From Apoderus coryli (Eukaryota > Arthropoda > Insecta > Coleoptera > Attelabidae): a DNA stretch of 64,000 bases. The number at the start of each line of letters is the position of its first letter. Position 1 is the stretch's first letter. The notes below the pieces were generated by a model. The model was not told the DNA's origin. It saw only the letters and a list, made by a program, of their open reading frames with translations, and searched no databases. Shown here in pieces: positions 1 to 12,143 of this stretch. The stretch is from the NCBI GenBank assembly GCA_911728435.2, contig OU452200.1:34797715-34861714 (forward strand), given 5' to 3'. A program made the translations under genes and the position numbers.

Positions 1-458
1 CGCGTCCGATGATTACTGTTGATTATGAAACTTGTTTGTAATACCCATTTCCAAAAACGTCTTAATAACAACAATGCTCTGATACAATCCACTCATTAAA
101 TTAATGTTATCAACTTATGTGAATTTAAAACCCAATTAATTTAATATTATGGACATCAGATTAAAATTACAAAAAAATAAAAAAAATTTACATGAAAATG
201 ATACAGTATATCAATCAATTTCACGCTGAATGCACTCAATTAAAGCATTAAGTATCACAAGGAAATTTATAGTTTGCCATGCAAAAGTGTCTGTATGCGG
301 TCCTATATTTGGACGTAATGCATGGTCTTACGGTGCAATCATTAATTTAAAAAAAATCAAAAACTGACTATCGCAGATTTTTAATAATGTTTTTAAGGTA
401 TATCTTAATTCATCCATCAGTATAGTGAGTTATCTCTGACACAATCTTTTGCTCTAAT
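1..458. other. unassigned AT-rich DNA
   Basis: No open frame, RNA gene or repeat structure that I recognise. AT-rich with homopolymer runs, as in the rest of the window. Confidence 0.5.
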
Positions 459-860
459 ATAGGGTGTCCCCATAAAATCGCGAAAAATATGTCTATTTTG
501 TTTATATTTTTGTATCTTTGTTAGGGGTTTGATTTATTGGACGTGTAGGCATCTATTATGGCTACTTTTTAAAATTGATTTCATATTATACAGGGTGTTG
601 CAAATAACCTAAAAGTATCAAAGTTTTGTTTTTTTATATGGAATCCACTGTATATTATTGCACTTTTAGATCCCCTGATCAAATTAATTGTCTGTTTTAT
701 TAAGGTTTATAAGAGTTTTTCAAAATCTAACCTAATTTTCATCTTTCAAATACTTAGGAAGTATTTAAGTCATGTTGACTAAATTAACTCTAAAGTGTAA
801 TAGTAGATCATATTTGGTATTCCAATTGCAGTCAACTTGAAATATTATACAGGGTGTCCA
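459..860 (+). repeat. three consecutive transposon-end motifs
   Basis: Three same-orientation motifs of the TA-CAGGGTG type occur near 459 (ATAGGGTGTCCCC), 589 (TACAGGGTGTTGC) and 848 (TACAGGGTGTCC). Motifs of this form are the outer ends of the transposons at 21.9, 39.7 and 51.3 kb. Here no matching inverted ends are visible nearby, so these are probably solo left ends or truncated MITEs stacked in front of the transposase remnant at 1.2-1.8 kb. Confidence 0.5.
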
Positions 861-1230
861 AAAATTAACACTACTCAAATAAGAACTTTAAGTTGCTATA
901 ACCTCATTAATTTAAATGGAACGTCATATTTCTGAACTTACCTAGCGATGTACTTACTAATTACCTGTCGAATGGTATTAGGGTGTACTATAGCTAAGTC
1001 TGCGCGTTTTAGCAGAAAACGCCAAATAATTGTTTTGTATACCTTAAGGTGTTTTTTAAATACACGTTTTAATGTATCTAGTAGGCTATGTAATCAGAAA
1101 TGTCAAATAAATTATTTTATCTATCAACTTAATTTGCTGTTCATGCTTTACTAATGTTATTGATTTACAATTGTTAGTTTTGGTGTTGCTTTGGTAATGA
1201 AGATTATTTACTAAAAAAAAACATAGATTT

Positions 1231-1829
1231 CATGCTTATAAAATTCAGCTTTGTCAAGAGCTGTATGGAAATTATTTTGACAATAAAATTGAATTTTGCA
1301 TGTGGGTGTTCGATTAAGCGGTAGCAAATGAAACATTTTTTGATAATGTGTTATTTAGTGACGAATATACATTTCACAAGAATGGCCTCGTGAACAGACA
1401 GAACAGAATCCCCATGAATACAGAACCATCAGCAATCCAAATAGGAGATCCATTAATGTGTGGGGTGGAACATTGGGCCGATATTTCATAGGACCCTATG
1501 TTTTTCAAGGATCGTTAAATGGTATGATGGTACTCAATTTTCTACTAAACCAATTTCATGAACTATTAGAAGAAATTCCTTTAAATAGGAGAACAACCAT
1601 GTGGTTTCAATTAGATGGAGCTCCGCCTCATTATCATTTAGAGGTTCGGCAATTTTTGGATACAAACAACCCAAAACAGGTGGATGGAAAAAAATTGACC
1701 TCCCATATCTCCGGATTTAACTCCTCCGGATTTCTTTTTATGGGGATACGTGAAAGGATTTGTCTACAAGACAACACCAGACGATATGAAAATACGCATA
1801 AGATATCTGAAAAACTCGTTTTCATTTAG
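1231..1829 (+). pseudogene. DD41D-type (IS630-Tc1-mariner) transposase fragment
   Basis: Remnant of a DDE/D transposase, the nuclease that cuts and pastes its own element at TA. About 1231-1420 reads through FSDEYTFHKNG, the block holding the first catalytic Asp, after one internal stop near 1315. From 1458 another frame gives WGG...IGPY and then WFQLDGAPPHY, with the second catalytic Asp. The expected SPDL-PLDFFLW block is replaced by out-of-frame sequence, although FLFMG near 1735 is its trace. The N-terminal helix-turn-helix region is not recognisable. The motif order matches the intact relative at 22.3-23.4 kb. Frameshifts, a stop and loss of the third Asp make it inactive. Confidence 0.8.
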
Positions 1830-2922
1830 AAAAAAACATTTCCCAATATTAAAAACAACTACGAAATAATAAAACAATTTTAGCCAATTTAAATTTGTTG
1901 CTGTCGAAGTTTTTTTTATTGTTGCAAATAGTAGTTTTGTTTCATACTGAATTATCAATATAACCTTCCGCCATCGAATATTAACTATATACAAGAAGGT
2001 TCACTTGACGCTGAAAACGACATCGACTCGTCGCATTCTCAGCTCGTTTCTGGTCCCACTACTATATATACTATATCTATATTTACTATAAGATACTATA
2101 TTCCTTATTTTAACTTCCGCCACACTTGACGATTTCCACCCCCGCCGTGTCTTTTTAACTTTAAACAATGTTAAATCACCTGCGGAATTAACAGCAAGAA
2201 GACTCGTATGGGTGGACGTGCAACGTGGAGTGTGGGGGTGCCCAATGTTCCTAGAGGGTAAAAATCGATACGCAACTGAAGAAATTGTTACAACTTTTAA
2301 CAATAAGAATTGTCCTGATTGAAATATCTGACTTGTTTATAATCTTTGCGAAAAAAGCTAATTCCATAATGTTTCGTTTGCAAGTCTTTTTATGTTATTC
2401 CATATTCGTATATGCCATAATTTTCAAGTTCCAATGCATTATATTTTCGTTTCTTATTTTACCTGAATTTTACTGGCATATAAACAAGATTATTTGCCTT
2501 TAAATCGGATATAAAGATATGACTTTATAGAAATGATAAAACAACAATAATTATAATGAACACGTAATAATATAAATTATACAATGTGGCTGAATGTGGG
2601 GGCTAAGGTAGGGAATCTTTTTATAGCTAATATTGCATACCTAAGTGTATAATCCCCATTTACCATACAATATACGAAAATTAAATACAGTGTGACCCAA
2701 GGAGAACAGGGTTTTTTCGAAGACGTAATGTACGTTTACCTACGAGCACTACTGTAAATACTTAAAAACACACCGTCTCCGATCAATGTAAGATTCCTAT
2801 TACGTACGGTAAAAAAATCGTACAGTTTTGCTAGCAACTTATTCAAAAACTGACATAATCTTAAATCAAATTTGTATGTGAGTGTAATATTATAAAGTGA
2901 AATTAGTTTGATTACATAAAAA
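1830..2922. other. unassigned; GC-richer island at 1985-2290
   Basis: Mostly AT-rich with nothing recognisable. About 1985-2290 is noticeably richer in G+C and can be read as a 100-residue open frame on the minus strand, but the protein resembles nothing I know. It could be a piece of an unrelated element or of a host transcript. Confidence 0.35.
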
Positions 2923-4068
2923 ATGTCGAGTGACAGTGAAATAGAAAATTTAACTCCACCCAATATTAGCGAAATTGCAGAAGCTGCTAAAAACAACTTG
3001 TTACCGGCAAAATCTGAATATCGATACAAATTTACTTACCAAAGATTCATGGAATGGAGATTAAAAAACGACGTTAAATCATTTTCCGAGAATGTAATTA
3101 TGGCATATTTCCAAGAACTGTCAAAAACGATGAAGCCTTCCTCACTTTGGTCATTTTACTCAATGTTAAAGGCCACAATTAATGTAAATCACAATGTCGA
3201 TATTGCAAACTACTCCAAATTACAAGCTCTACTGAAGAGAAAATCGGACGGCTTTAAATCCAAAAAATCCAAGATTTTGACAAGCAAGAATATAAACGAT
3301 TTTCTAGAAAACGCACCAGATGAGAAATATTTGTTTATGAAGGTAATATATGAGCTCAATATAATGTTAGATGTGTAAATTTATTTCAAATCGTCTTTTA
3401 GGTTGCTCTTATAATTGGTATAAGCGGTGCATGCAGGAAACAAGAGTAATATAAAACCGTCAGATATTCAAGACACAGGGAAGAATCAAATTATTCATAT
3501 TCCCGATTCAAAAACTAAACGGCTACGTTCTTGTGTGCGGTGAATATTTTTACCCTAAGGTTAAAAAATATATAAACTTTCGCTCTGCAGTAAATACAGC
3601 TCCAAATTTACCTTTTTTCTCAACTATATAAACGGAAAATGTACCAAACAGTCTGTTGGTATTAACAAGTTAGGAAAGATTCCAAAACAAACAGCCATAT
3701 ATCTGGGACTACCAGAAGCAGCGACTTATACAGGACACTGTTTTCGACGCTCGTCCGCGACTATTCTTGTTGACGCGGGTGGTGACTTATTAGATTTAAA
3801 AAGACACGGCGGATGGCAGTCATCAGCCATAGCTGAAGGGTATGTGGATAATTCCCTAAATAATCAAACTAACAATTCGCCTAAAATATCATCTGCAATA
3901 GCAAGTACTAGTAATACTCGTAGTACTAATAGTATTAATGAAAATTTCATTGAGGCAAGTAATAATGTAAATCTTACTTATGTTTCAACAAGCAAAACAA
4001 ACGAGATACCTTTTGTCTTCAATAATTGTTCTGTAACTATAAATAATTATTATAATAAGAATAAATAA
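2923..4068 (+). pseudogene. Crypton-like tyrosine recombinase, frameshifted
   Basis: Tyrosine recombinase of the insect Crypton-like type, which integrates DNA through a covalent tyrosine intermediate. Exon 1 (2923-3342, 140 codons from ATG) encodes the N-terminal/core-binding region (YRYKFTYQRFMEWR, KPSSLWSFYSMLK). A GT-AG intron lies at 3343-3401 in phase 0. Exon 2 begins VALIIGISGACRKQE, supplying the first catalytic Arg, and then hits a stop near 3447 that a 1-nt shift bypasses. Other frames continue with IIHIPDSKTKR, then GHCFRRSSATILVDAGGD (H-x-x-R), LKRHGGW and EGYVDNS with the catalytic Tyr. The tail is Asn/Ser-rich and ends in NNYYNKNK. All catalytic positions persist, but at least three frameshifts or stops break the reading frame. 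A second fragment is at 47.0 kb. Confidence 0.82.
3343..3401 (+). other. intron of the recombinase pseudogene
   Basis: Starts GTAATA after ATGAAG and ends in a pyrimidine-rich TCTTTTAG. Removing it joins ...FMK to VALIIGISGACR, the expected recombinase order, in phase 0. Confidence 0.7.
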
Positions 4069-4227
4069 TATAATAAAAAATAACATTTGTAAATTTCAAT
4101 AATCATACTGTAGAATTATTACAATAAATACCTTCTCGTTGATGTTATCACGTTCTTAAATTATTAAATTATTGGTATTGTTACCAGTTCAGATGGAAAA
4201 CTAGAACTAAATGATGTAGTGTGAATA

Positions 4228-4395
4228 GTAGGTCGTAGGTAAAGTATAGTACGTAATACGTGTTGTAATGCAATTATTACGCACTCATAGAATTACGCAC
4301 TCACCGCTACGCGGCGTCGTGCGTAACTTTTCCATTCGTGCATAAAATGCTTTTTACAACACTTATTACGTAATATACTATTACTTAATCTTAAA
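4228..4395. repeat. palindromic MITE-like element
   Basis: Imperfect inverted repeat: left AGTATAGTACGTAATACG plus TGTTGTAATGC, and the reverse of the right arm AGTATATTACGTAATAAG plus TGTTGTAAAAAGC. The core holds a repeated ATTACGCACTCA motif and a GC-rich CGCTACGCGGCG. No coding potential. It lies just downstream of the recombinase pseudogene. Confidence 0.6.
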
Positions 4396-4399
4396 GGTG

Positions 4400-5710
4400 A
4401 TCTCGCATGAGTAAAACTTCTTTGTAAAATTTGGGATGTTGTAGTACGTATATTTGATTTATTTATTCTTTTTAATTTAATTTAACTTGATAATCAGCAG
4501 GAAACAATTAATAAATTTAATTTTCTATCAGATATCAATTTGTACTCACCTCTCTTTATTAAGCGTTCCTTTACAAAAACAATTAAAAATGAAGTAGAAA
4601 TAAATCTATGTACTTTCATAACATTTTCATTAAAGTCTAATGTGTTAGATGGATACTGTCCCATCGGTTTAACTGAGCTGAAGTGTAACAAAATCATTGC
4701 TTAATCTTACCATCTACCAAGGTAAACTACTAACTATTATAACACCATTAACTAATTATATTAATTAAAAAATGATAACAGAAGAATAAGAGGTACTTCA
4801 CCTACATTTATCATAACTTTAGTGTGGCAAAAAGATAATATTTATTTTGTGCAGTTAGCCTGAGGCGGCATTCTTCAAAGATTTATTTTAGCTACATAAT
4901 GTAGATAGGTATAGGTTTACACTATCTTTTTTGTTTCAAATGTTAATTAAAAGACGAATGTGTCTAATGTATGTACATATAGAAGTACAGTTTTATTTTA
5001 ATATGTCTGTGAAAATGCCGGTGTAATTTGCTGTTATTACTAAAGGAAAAACATCAAAATGGTCATATAAATCATTTATTTTTACTGTGCGTAAAATAAT
5101 TTGCTACACTTTAGATAGACATAATAAACATGACAAAATGTAAAAACATGGATTTTCTTATACGAGGGCGACTTCTGTGGATAACTCTTGAAGATGCTGG
5201 TAATTCGTGGCGTTTTGGCTCCTAAATATATTCACTTAGATGACTTGCCTTAAAATTGAAATAACATAGACAGACATTTTTTCATAAACCTTCAGATTTG
5301 CTAATGTACTTGGAACAAAGCATACTCTCTAAACTTTGCCAAGAAAGTACCTTAGAGAAAATTATTTTGATAACTCTTCTTTTATGAATTTTTTTTGTAA
5401 TTGTTTTTCATCTATTTTACAACAATTTACAATAAAAAAATGTTCAGAGCGGGGCTAGTTAACTTTCTTAATATAACCAATATCGGGTACGGACAGTGGA
5501 TTTTTCTGTTTTTTTTTTTTTATTAGAAAGACCACATTTTTTTGAAATGGTGTATTAAACAAAAAAAATATGGCATTATTTAGCTAAAATTTAACTTTTA
5601 ATTCCCATGAAAATCAACATTTTTAACTATTGTAAACATGTAAACTACATCGTTTCTGTCATTTAGGAAAAAACGCAACGTCGCCAGATTGTAATAATAA
5701 GTCACCGATA
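4400..5710. other. unassigned AT-rich DNA
   Basis: Only short open frames, none recognisable. No strong inverted or tandem repeat noticed. Confidence 0.45.
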
Positions 5711-5712
5711 TA

Positions 5713-7975
5713 CAGGGTGTCCCACCGGGAAAGGACTCGATTGATTATGGAGAAACTACACTGTGGAACAATCTGAAAATGTGGTGTAGTACGTAGGTCG
5801 ACGGGACCAATTGGGCTCAAGTTTTTTCAAAGATCTAGTACTTCCGGTTATGCCGGAAGTAAGTGTAAACTTCCTTATTTGAAATACGACTCTATATAAA
5901 TTATATTTTTTTTGAATTTTCCTTGTAATTCTAAATATATTTCATGCATAATATGTTATACCTTCAGCCGTTTTCCAAATATTTGAAATTTTATGTCAAA
6001 TATTACGTTTTCAGAATAAAGAATAACAATTTTTTGATTATATGCAAGCTTAAATAATTTAATTTGTTAGAATATTCTAGGAGCTATAGATCTACTTTAG
6101 GCGCCTACGTAAATTTTTTAGTAAATATTACTACAGGGTAGGGTAGGATGGGGCACATTGGTACATGGGGCACTTCGGGACCGTTCAAATTTACCGCCTG
6201 ATCATATACTGAATTTGCCGCTGGTGCGCTACAGTATTGCTCGATCAGTGTTATTCAAATATGCATAATAAGCAATTCAATCTGAGAGCGCGTTTAAATT
6301 TTATCACGTGTGAAAAAATTTGTGAGTCGAAAGTAAGTATTATAACATTTTATTTGTAAGAACATAGAGTAGGTACTCCATGGATGATAATTTTCGTGTT
6401 TGTCTACAATAATCCAGGATGTGTGAGGATCAGTTTAGAGCATAGACACAAAACCCAAGCAGAACAGTAAATTAATGGTTTTAGGTTTTACGCGATGATG
6501 CTGTTTGGGGCAGATTGGGACAAATTTGTAGGGGCACGTTGGGACAGTGTACCATTCTACATCAACACGCCTGAGAAAAATGAAAATGAGCTAGAAACAC
6601 AGAGAAAGGAGGAAAACAAATTAAAGGCAACGAACGAACGAAATATAGGGAACAGCAATGGTTCAAGCAAGGTGAAATTGGGAAACAAAAACATAAAAGA
6701 GGAAGACAGTTCATCTATATCAGTTAAATAATATCTATCAATTACCTAGTATGAAAGGGAAGACCTCCAAGATTAAGTGTAAACTTTCCAAAAGATAATT
6801 AAGCTCCTCAGCAAGTGATTCAGATGCGTCTTATGAAGTCAAAGATCTTTTATCGGATTGAGATATGAACGAAGACTATGAAATAGTGGCTAAATTGCCA
6901 AAACCAAGAAAAGTATCGGGTAGTACTAGTAGGTTGGCTTCCTACATATATTTTGATGTTTTGTTTATGAATGAAAATGTGTTTTAAATTTAAGTTAAAA
7001 CTGACAAATTTTACTTGCTCTATTTTGGAATATTTTTGATGTTTAGCCATTAGTTTCAATGCACACCAGGGTGGTGGATAGTTTGGGGCTAGTTGTCCCA
7101 TAGAGCACCCCATTGTTGTCACAACCTACCCCACGGTGGGGCACATTGGAAAAATAACTAACTTTGTCTCAGGATAGTTTTCCATTAAAACTGCTTCTAT
7201 ATTTTTACTTTTAGTTATAAAAATGAATTGCCGATATATGTACGTAGCTATTCCTCCATGTGACTGTTCATTAAATGTTTTTAGTTACTAAGTACAGGCT
7301 ACCGAACAAAAGCGTACAAAACTGCCCCACCCTACCCTATTTGAAAAAAGGGTAAAAAATTAAATTCCAAAAATGTGTCAAAATTTTTAAATGGCGACCA
7401 ATTTTATATATTTTTTATTTTTTTACATTAAAAATAAGGGCAAGTTTATGAAAGGATATCTATTCCAAAGATTGATAGTTTTCAAAATATTGACAATTTC
7501 ATTGATTTTAATTGGCCATGATCCATGATGGCTTTAGAAAGCAAATAAATATGACACTTCAAAAATAATCAACAATTATGACATTTCTAGATACCTTCTA
7601 ATAAATAATAAACAAATTTAGGTATAACGAAGAGTTAACTTGCCCCTATTTTTGGTGCAAAAAAATAAAAATTATAGAAAATTAAAAATTTTGAATTTTG
7701 ACACTTTTTTCAATTTGATTTTTTACCCTCTTTTTCAAATTCCCTGTATTAATATTTACTAAAAAAATATACGTAGGGGCCTAAAGCAGATCTATAGCTC
7801 CTAGGATATTCTAACAAATAAAATTATTAAAGCTTCCATATAATAAAAAATTGTTGTTATTCTTTATTCTGAAAACGTAGTTTTTGAAATAAAATTTAAA
7901 ATATACAAATACATACAAAATATACAAAAATGTTCCACAGTATAGTCTCTCCATAATCGATCGACTGTATCGTGA
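5713..7975. mobile_element. foldback element with long TIRs, interrupted by a pogo-like insertion
   Basis: The left arm begins CAGGGTGTCCCACCGGGAAA after TA and runs through GATTATGGAGAAACTAC, GTTAGAATATTCTAGGAGC and GCGCCTACGT to about 6140, then resumes at 7338 with TTTGAAAAAAGGGTAAAAAA. The right arm (about 7690-7975) is its inverse: TTTTTACCCTCTTTTTCAAA, ACGTAGGGGCCTAAAGC, GCTCCTAGGATATTCTAAC, GTCTCTCCATAATCGATCGA. Each arm is close to 400-500 bp once the insertion is removed. The outermost 25 bp of the right end are missing. The 350-bp centre has no recognisable gene, so it is non-autonomous. Confidence 0.72.
6141..7337. mobile_element. pogo-like non-autonomous element nested in the foldback arm
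   Basis: Ends are GGGTAGGATGGGGCACATTG at the left and the reverse of GGGTAGGGTGGGGCAGTTTT at the right, each next to a TA target duplication (6139-6140, 7338-7339). The uninterrupted site survives in the opposite arm of the host foldback (TACAGGGAATTTGAAAAAG reversed). GGGGCAC(A/G)TTGGGAC-like motifs recur near 6505, 6530 and 7139. A 78-residue open frame (6495-6731) has an acidic, Ser-rich tail, and 6800-6860 can be read as another Ser/Asp-rich stretch. Neither shows a DDE motif. The pogo/Tc1-type assignment rests on the TA duplication and on the GGGGCACATTGG-type ends. Confidence 0.62.
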
Positions 7976-8217
7976 AGTTCATTCAAAATATGACCATATT
8001 GTTAACGAAATGTTTTTGTCAAAGATTTAAAATATAAATACACTATTATTTATATTATTATAATTTTAGTTTAAAATTAATAATAATAAACTTTTTAAGT
8101 TAACCTAACTATAGGTTAAAATTTTTAATAAAAAAGTATCAATAAAATTATAACATGCTAAACAAACCCAACTACCTAACGAGATATACTTTATTCAAAA
8201 ATTAAAAATAAAAAAAA
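7976..8217. other. unassigned AT-rich DNA
   Basis: Very AT-rich, with no feature recognised. Confidence 0.4.
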
Positions 8218-8345
8218 AATCAAGAGCAGAGATCGAACCCCATTTCAGAATAAAGGCATACAAAAATACAAAGATATTTTCGGCAGCGTCGCAAAATTCA
8301 CTCACAGGCGCTATGAATCTAACCTGGTATGTCCAATCGAGTATC
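8218..8345 (-). repeat. possible tRNA-derived SINE remnant
   Basis: On the minus strand GGGGTTCGATCTCTGCTC matches the B-box consensus of RNA polymerase III promoters (GGTTCGANTCC) and is followed by a T/A-rich tail. No convincing A box or cloverleaf was found, so this is a suggestion only. Confidence 0.3.
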
Positions 8346-8840
8346 ATAAATATACCTAGTAATTAATTTTTTAGCTTTCAAATGTGTTTTATTAAACATT
8401 AGTGCTTTAAATAGGTAAATGCACCATATATCATATATTTATTCAATATTTATGGAAAACGTGACTGTCGGTGATATCGACAGAAACCCCAATATCTATT
8501 GAATAACCTACATTATGTTTTTGCAGTGTTAACAAATATAATTTGTCACGAATGCAAAAACCCATTTTCAATTTCAATTTTATAGCTGTTATTAATTTTG
8601 ATACGGTAGCCCATAAAAAAAAATTATCCACCTTTCTGACATCAAAAATGTGTTGGATAAGATTTAAAGTAAGTATAGTGGGTATAATAAAAAAATGAGA
8701 TAAAAAACATCTTAAGCCATATTAATTGGCCAAGTTTTGATTTGCTTTTGTATGTATTCCTTCTGGTTGATATATTTTAAGATTAATTCACTAATGTGTA
8801 TAAATTATTTTGCAAATATCTGTCACCACAAACGACGTAA

Positions 8841-8888
8841 GCTTTTTATTTTATTGGTTACAGTCATGTAACCAATAAAATAAAAAGC
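8841..8888. repeat. perfect 21-bp inverted repeat, 6-nt loop
   Basis: The arms begin GCTTTTTATTTTATTGG and end TTAC at 8841-8861; the exact inverse is 8868-8888; the loop is AGTCAT. It lies about 80 bp upstream of the truncated reverse transcriptase and is not part of its reading frame. Confidence 0.85.
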
Positions 8889-8964
8889 AGCTCTTTAAAG
8901 TTCGGTTAATGTTCACTGTTTAAATGAATAAAATACAAAAAATCTCGATGGCAGCTAGTCGGGT

Positions 8965-10530
8965 ACCCAAAAATATAACACACTTTCAAAAATTTTAGAA
9001 AAAATTATGGAACGGCAAATGTCATCATTTTTAATTACAAATGAAATTTTGCCTGCTTTCCAATCGGGCTTTCGTAAAGGCTTTAGCTGCTCTACAGCAT
9101 TATCTCAATTGACGGATGATATATTTCACGCTTTGGATAGTGGCAGGGCTGTCATTTTGGTTCTGCTTGATTTTAGTAAAGCATTCGATCTACTTAATCA
9201 TGATATCCTTGCTGCTATGTTGAATTATTTTGGTTTCAGCGTAGAGTCAAGAGGTTTGTTGAGATCATTCCTCACGGGTTGTTCTCAGTGTGTTGTGAGC
9301 GATGAGCATATGTCTAGGAAGAGATCAGTTCTGTCTGGTGTGCCGCAGGGTAGTGTTCTGGGTTTATAGTCTGTATTCGTCTGTTTTTGTCAGAGATTTA
9401 GAATTTTGTAAATATCATTTGTATGCAGATGATACACAGATTTATAGTGCCTTTAACCCGGTAGACGCTGCGGTGGCCGTGGATCGTATAAATCGGGACC
9501 TGAGGAGAATACATCAAATATCCCGTGTTCATTTGTTAAAATTAAACACGAATAAAACCATTTGTATGCTGTTTTGTGGCGATAATGTAAGAAATAAAAT
9601 TCAACAAAATGCCCTTGAATGGGATGGAGACATTTTGGTTTTCCAGGAAGGAGCAAAGAACTTGGGACTTGTTCTGGATCACAAGCTGCGATTCAAGGAC
9701 CATATAACATCAAAACTTAAAATCGGATATGGAATGTTAAAAAAATTATACCCTCACCGATATTCGTTAAATGTAACCTTGAAGATTCGTATGTGTGATG
9801 CTCTTGTCTTATCGCACTTAAACTACTCTGACAGCATCTACGGTCCTTGTCTTGATAGTGTGGACAGAGGGAGAGTTCAGAAGTTGCAGAACTCTTGATT
9901 GCTGTTCATATTTGGCATTCGAAGAAGACATCGCATACCTCACAAACTTAAGGAGGCAGGTTGGTTGAATATGTATAACAGACGCATTCACCATTCAACA
10001 TGCTTCTTTTACAAAATAATAAAATATAAAACCCCTCCTTACCTGGTTAATAGAATTGTGTATAGAACTGATGTGCATAATCTAAACATCAGACGTAAAA
10101 GTCTAATAACAGTCCCTGTTCATAAAAAGGAAATATTTAAAAGATCGTTCTCTTATAATGTCGCCACGCCAGTTAACCGGTTTGTCATTAAGGATTTCTC
10201 TCAGAGTTTGGATGTGTTCAGATCTACGATTAAAAAGATATTGCTTGACAGCGTTTAGGCATTTCATTTGGGCATTTTGTTTGCACTGTTTTTAACCCAA
10301 CACTTTATTTTTGTATACTTATCTGTTTTAATATTGTATTTATTGTGTAGTACTGATTTTTTTTTGTATTTTTTCTTGTGTATTGTTTCTTGGGCTTCAA
10401 CAGCACTCAACCTAGTTGAGACGCTGAGATTTCACGCCCTTTAGTTCTAATTGTTGTAATAATACATTTTTTGTAAAATTTATGTAATACCTTTTAGAAC
10501 TAATAAACATATATTATTATTATTATAATA
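8965..10530 (+). pseudogene. Jockey-type non-LTR retrotransposon, 5'-truncated
   Basis: 3' half of a LINE-like element that copies itself by target-primed reverse transcription. The frame opens with TLSKILEKIMERQM (RT block 0/1), then AFQSGFRKGFSCSTA, LLDFSKAFDLLNHD (palm motif A) and LSGVPQGSVLGL, where a frameshift or stop near 9367 breaks it. Another frame resumes with YHLYADDTQIY (motif C, catalytic Asp pair), AKNLGLVLDHKLRFKDHI and VLSHLNYSDSIYGP, with a stop at 9897. The C-terminal domain follows (9899-10258: FGIRRRHRIPHKLKEAGWL, FKRSFSYN). The 3' UTR ends in TTATTATTATTAT near 10527. Catalytic motifs are present but the endonuclease domain, ORF1 and the 5' end are gone. The family also occurs at 34.3-35.1, 42.1-42.8 and 63.6-64.0 kb. 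Confidence 0.88.
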
Positions 10531-10533
10531 AAA

Positions 10534-10693
10534 TACAGGGTGTTCCATTTGGAAATTCAAAGTTGCTATCAGCTACGTATAGAAATGACATCACCGCATC
10601 TGTCAATTTATCACTAAAAGAGAGTTCAGATTGTTATATTATAGCAAACAAAATTTCAGATCGATATCCATGGAGTTTGGAATACCCTGTATA
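10534..10693. mobile_element. short MITE with TA-CAGGGTGTTCCA ends
   Basis: Left end TACAGGGTGTTCCATTTGG; right end TTTGGAATACCCTGTATA, the imperfect inverse. About 160 bp, non-coding, inserted directly beside the (TTA)n tail of the retrotransposon. Confidence 0.7.
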
Positions 10694-11330
10694 AAAATAT
10701 CTTTTATAAATAGAATCCAATATTATCAATTTAATGACACTATAAATATTAAAAAAGCTAAACATCTACTACTAGCATAATGTAGATTTTTAATTGTGCT
10801 TATAAAATAAAAACCTAATTAAATATATTGCTGGTTGCCAAATATTTTGCAAATAATTTACGACTTGGTGGTTTTTTTTAATCGCTGTTTTCTTTATAGC
10901 GACAGTAGGGCCATAATTCAATTTTTGTTTTACGGATCATGCCGTAATATTTTGGAATTAACAGTATTTTTATGGATTTCTATAAAAGCATCGTTTGCAT
11001 TACTCTGTCACCGTACACTTCTAAAGAATATTTTTCACAAAATATATCAGATATAAATTACACCAACGTTAAATGCGTATTTTGATCTAATTTTACTAAT
11101 AAGAAGACATCTTGTAAAGCTGGTAATAGATATTCTGAATTAAAACAATTTTAATTTTGTATTTTATTTTTTTTTTATTTATTTTTTATTTTCTCTTTAA
11201 AGACAGTTCTTGCGGTGGAGAGGGCCCTGAATAAATGTTTTGGTGTTGTTCCCCTGTGGTTGCAAGGAGTAAAAATGCCAACCCTAAAATTATTAAACCA
11301 AAATAGCCGACAAAAGTAACATTTAAATTC
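10694..11330. other. unassigned
   Basis: No recognised gene. A moderately GC-rich patch near 11200-11280 carries no recognisable frame. Confidence 0.4.
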
Positions 11331-11860
11331 ATTTTATTTTCTATTTAAAAACCAAAAAAAAAAAATAATTCCAGCTATATTTTACTAATTTGCAAATAGG
11401 CGCTTTTAAAAAATAAAATGATTTAAACAAACATTTTTAGACAATTTAAGTTTAAATTAAATACAATGTATTTTTTTTTTTTTTTGATAACAACTAAACA
11501 AGTACACACGAACTAACTTTCCCTACCAATCACCGTAGAAGACATGAAATTTAGAATACGAAATGTTTTTGCATCTATTACTTCCCAAATGCTCCAACGA
11601 GCTAAAAATTCATTTATTATAAAACTGCATCAGAAGTGCCACCTTGCCAACATTTTGAGCATTTGTAAAAAAAAAAATTTCTAACACTTGATTGTAATAG
11701 TAGTTCGTATGAAAAGAAATAGGAATTTTTGTATTTTATTTAAACTAAGATTTTATTCTATTTAACCTTAAATTGTCAAATTCTTGTTTATTTTTTAATA
11801 GCGTCTATTTGTAAATTATTAAAATAAAGCTGTAATTTAACTTTACTTTAATGCAATTGT
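11331..11860. repeat. degenerate foldback element, related to 57.2 kb
   Basis: The left side contains TTTGCAAATAGGCGCTTTT plus AAAAAATAAA; the right side contains TAGCGTCTATTTGTAAA plus TTATTAAAATAAAGCTG. The arms are inverse to each other over about 90 bp (11375-11460 versus 11765-11850). The same arm sequence appears at 57.2-57.4 kb. Non-coding. Confidence 0.5.
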
Positions 11861-12143
11861 TTGTAAATAAAAAAATTAAAATGATAAAAAATTGCGACTT
11901 TTGTTTACAATTTTTTCTTCTTTAATATTTTTTTATGAAAAAATGGTTATCCTTAAGCTCATGAAATATGATATCAATAAAAAGTACACGAAAAATTGTT
12001 TTTGCTGTAGTTACCCCAATGCCTTAAATGTATGTCAAAATTAACCCTTCTTTACAAATATTTAAAAAACTACTTGACCTAGACATATCAACCATTATAC
12101 AGTTTTTCTTGTCTTTTAGAGTGTCATTTATTAATGTTAAAAT

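Noticed and set aside
2001..2303. 100-codon minus-strand frame as a host gene
   Set aside because: No recognisable domain, no splice or promoter evidence; left as unassigned.
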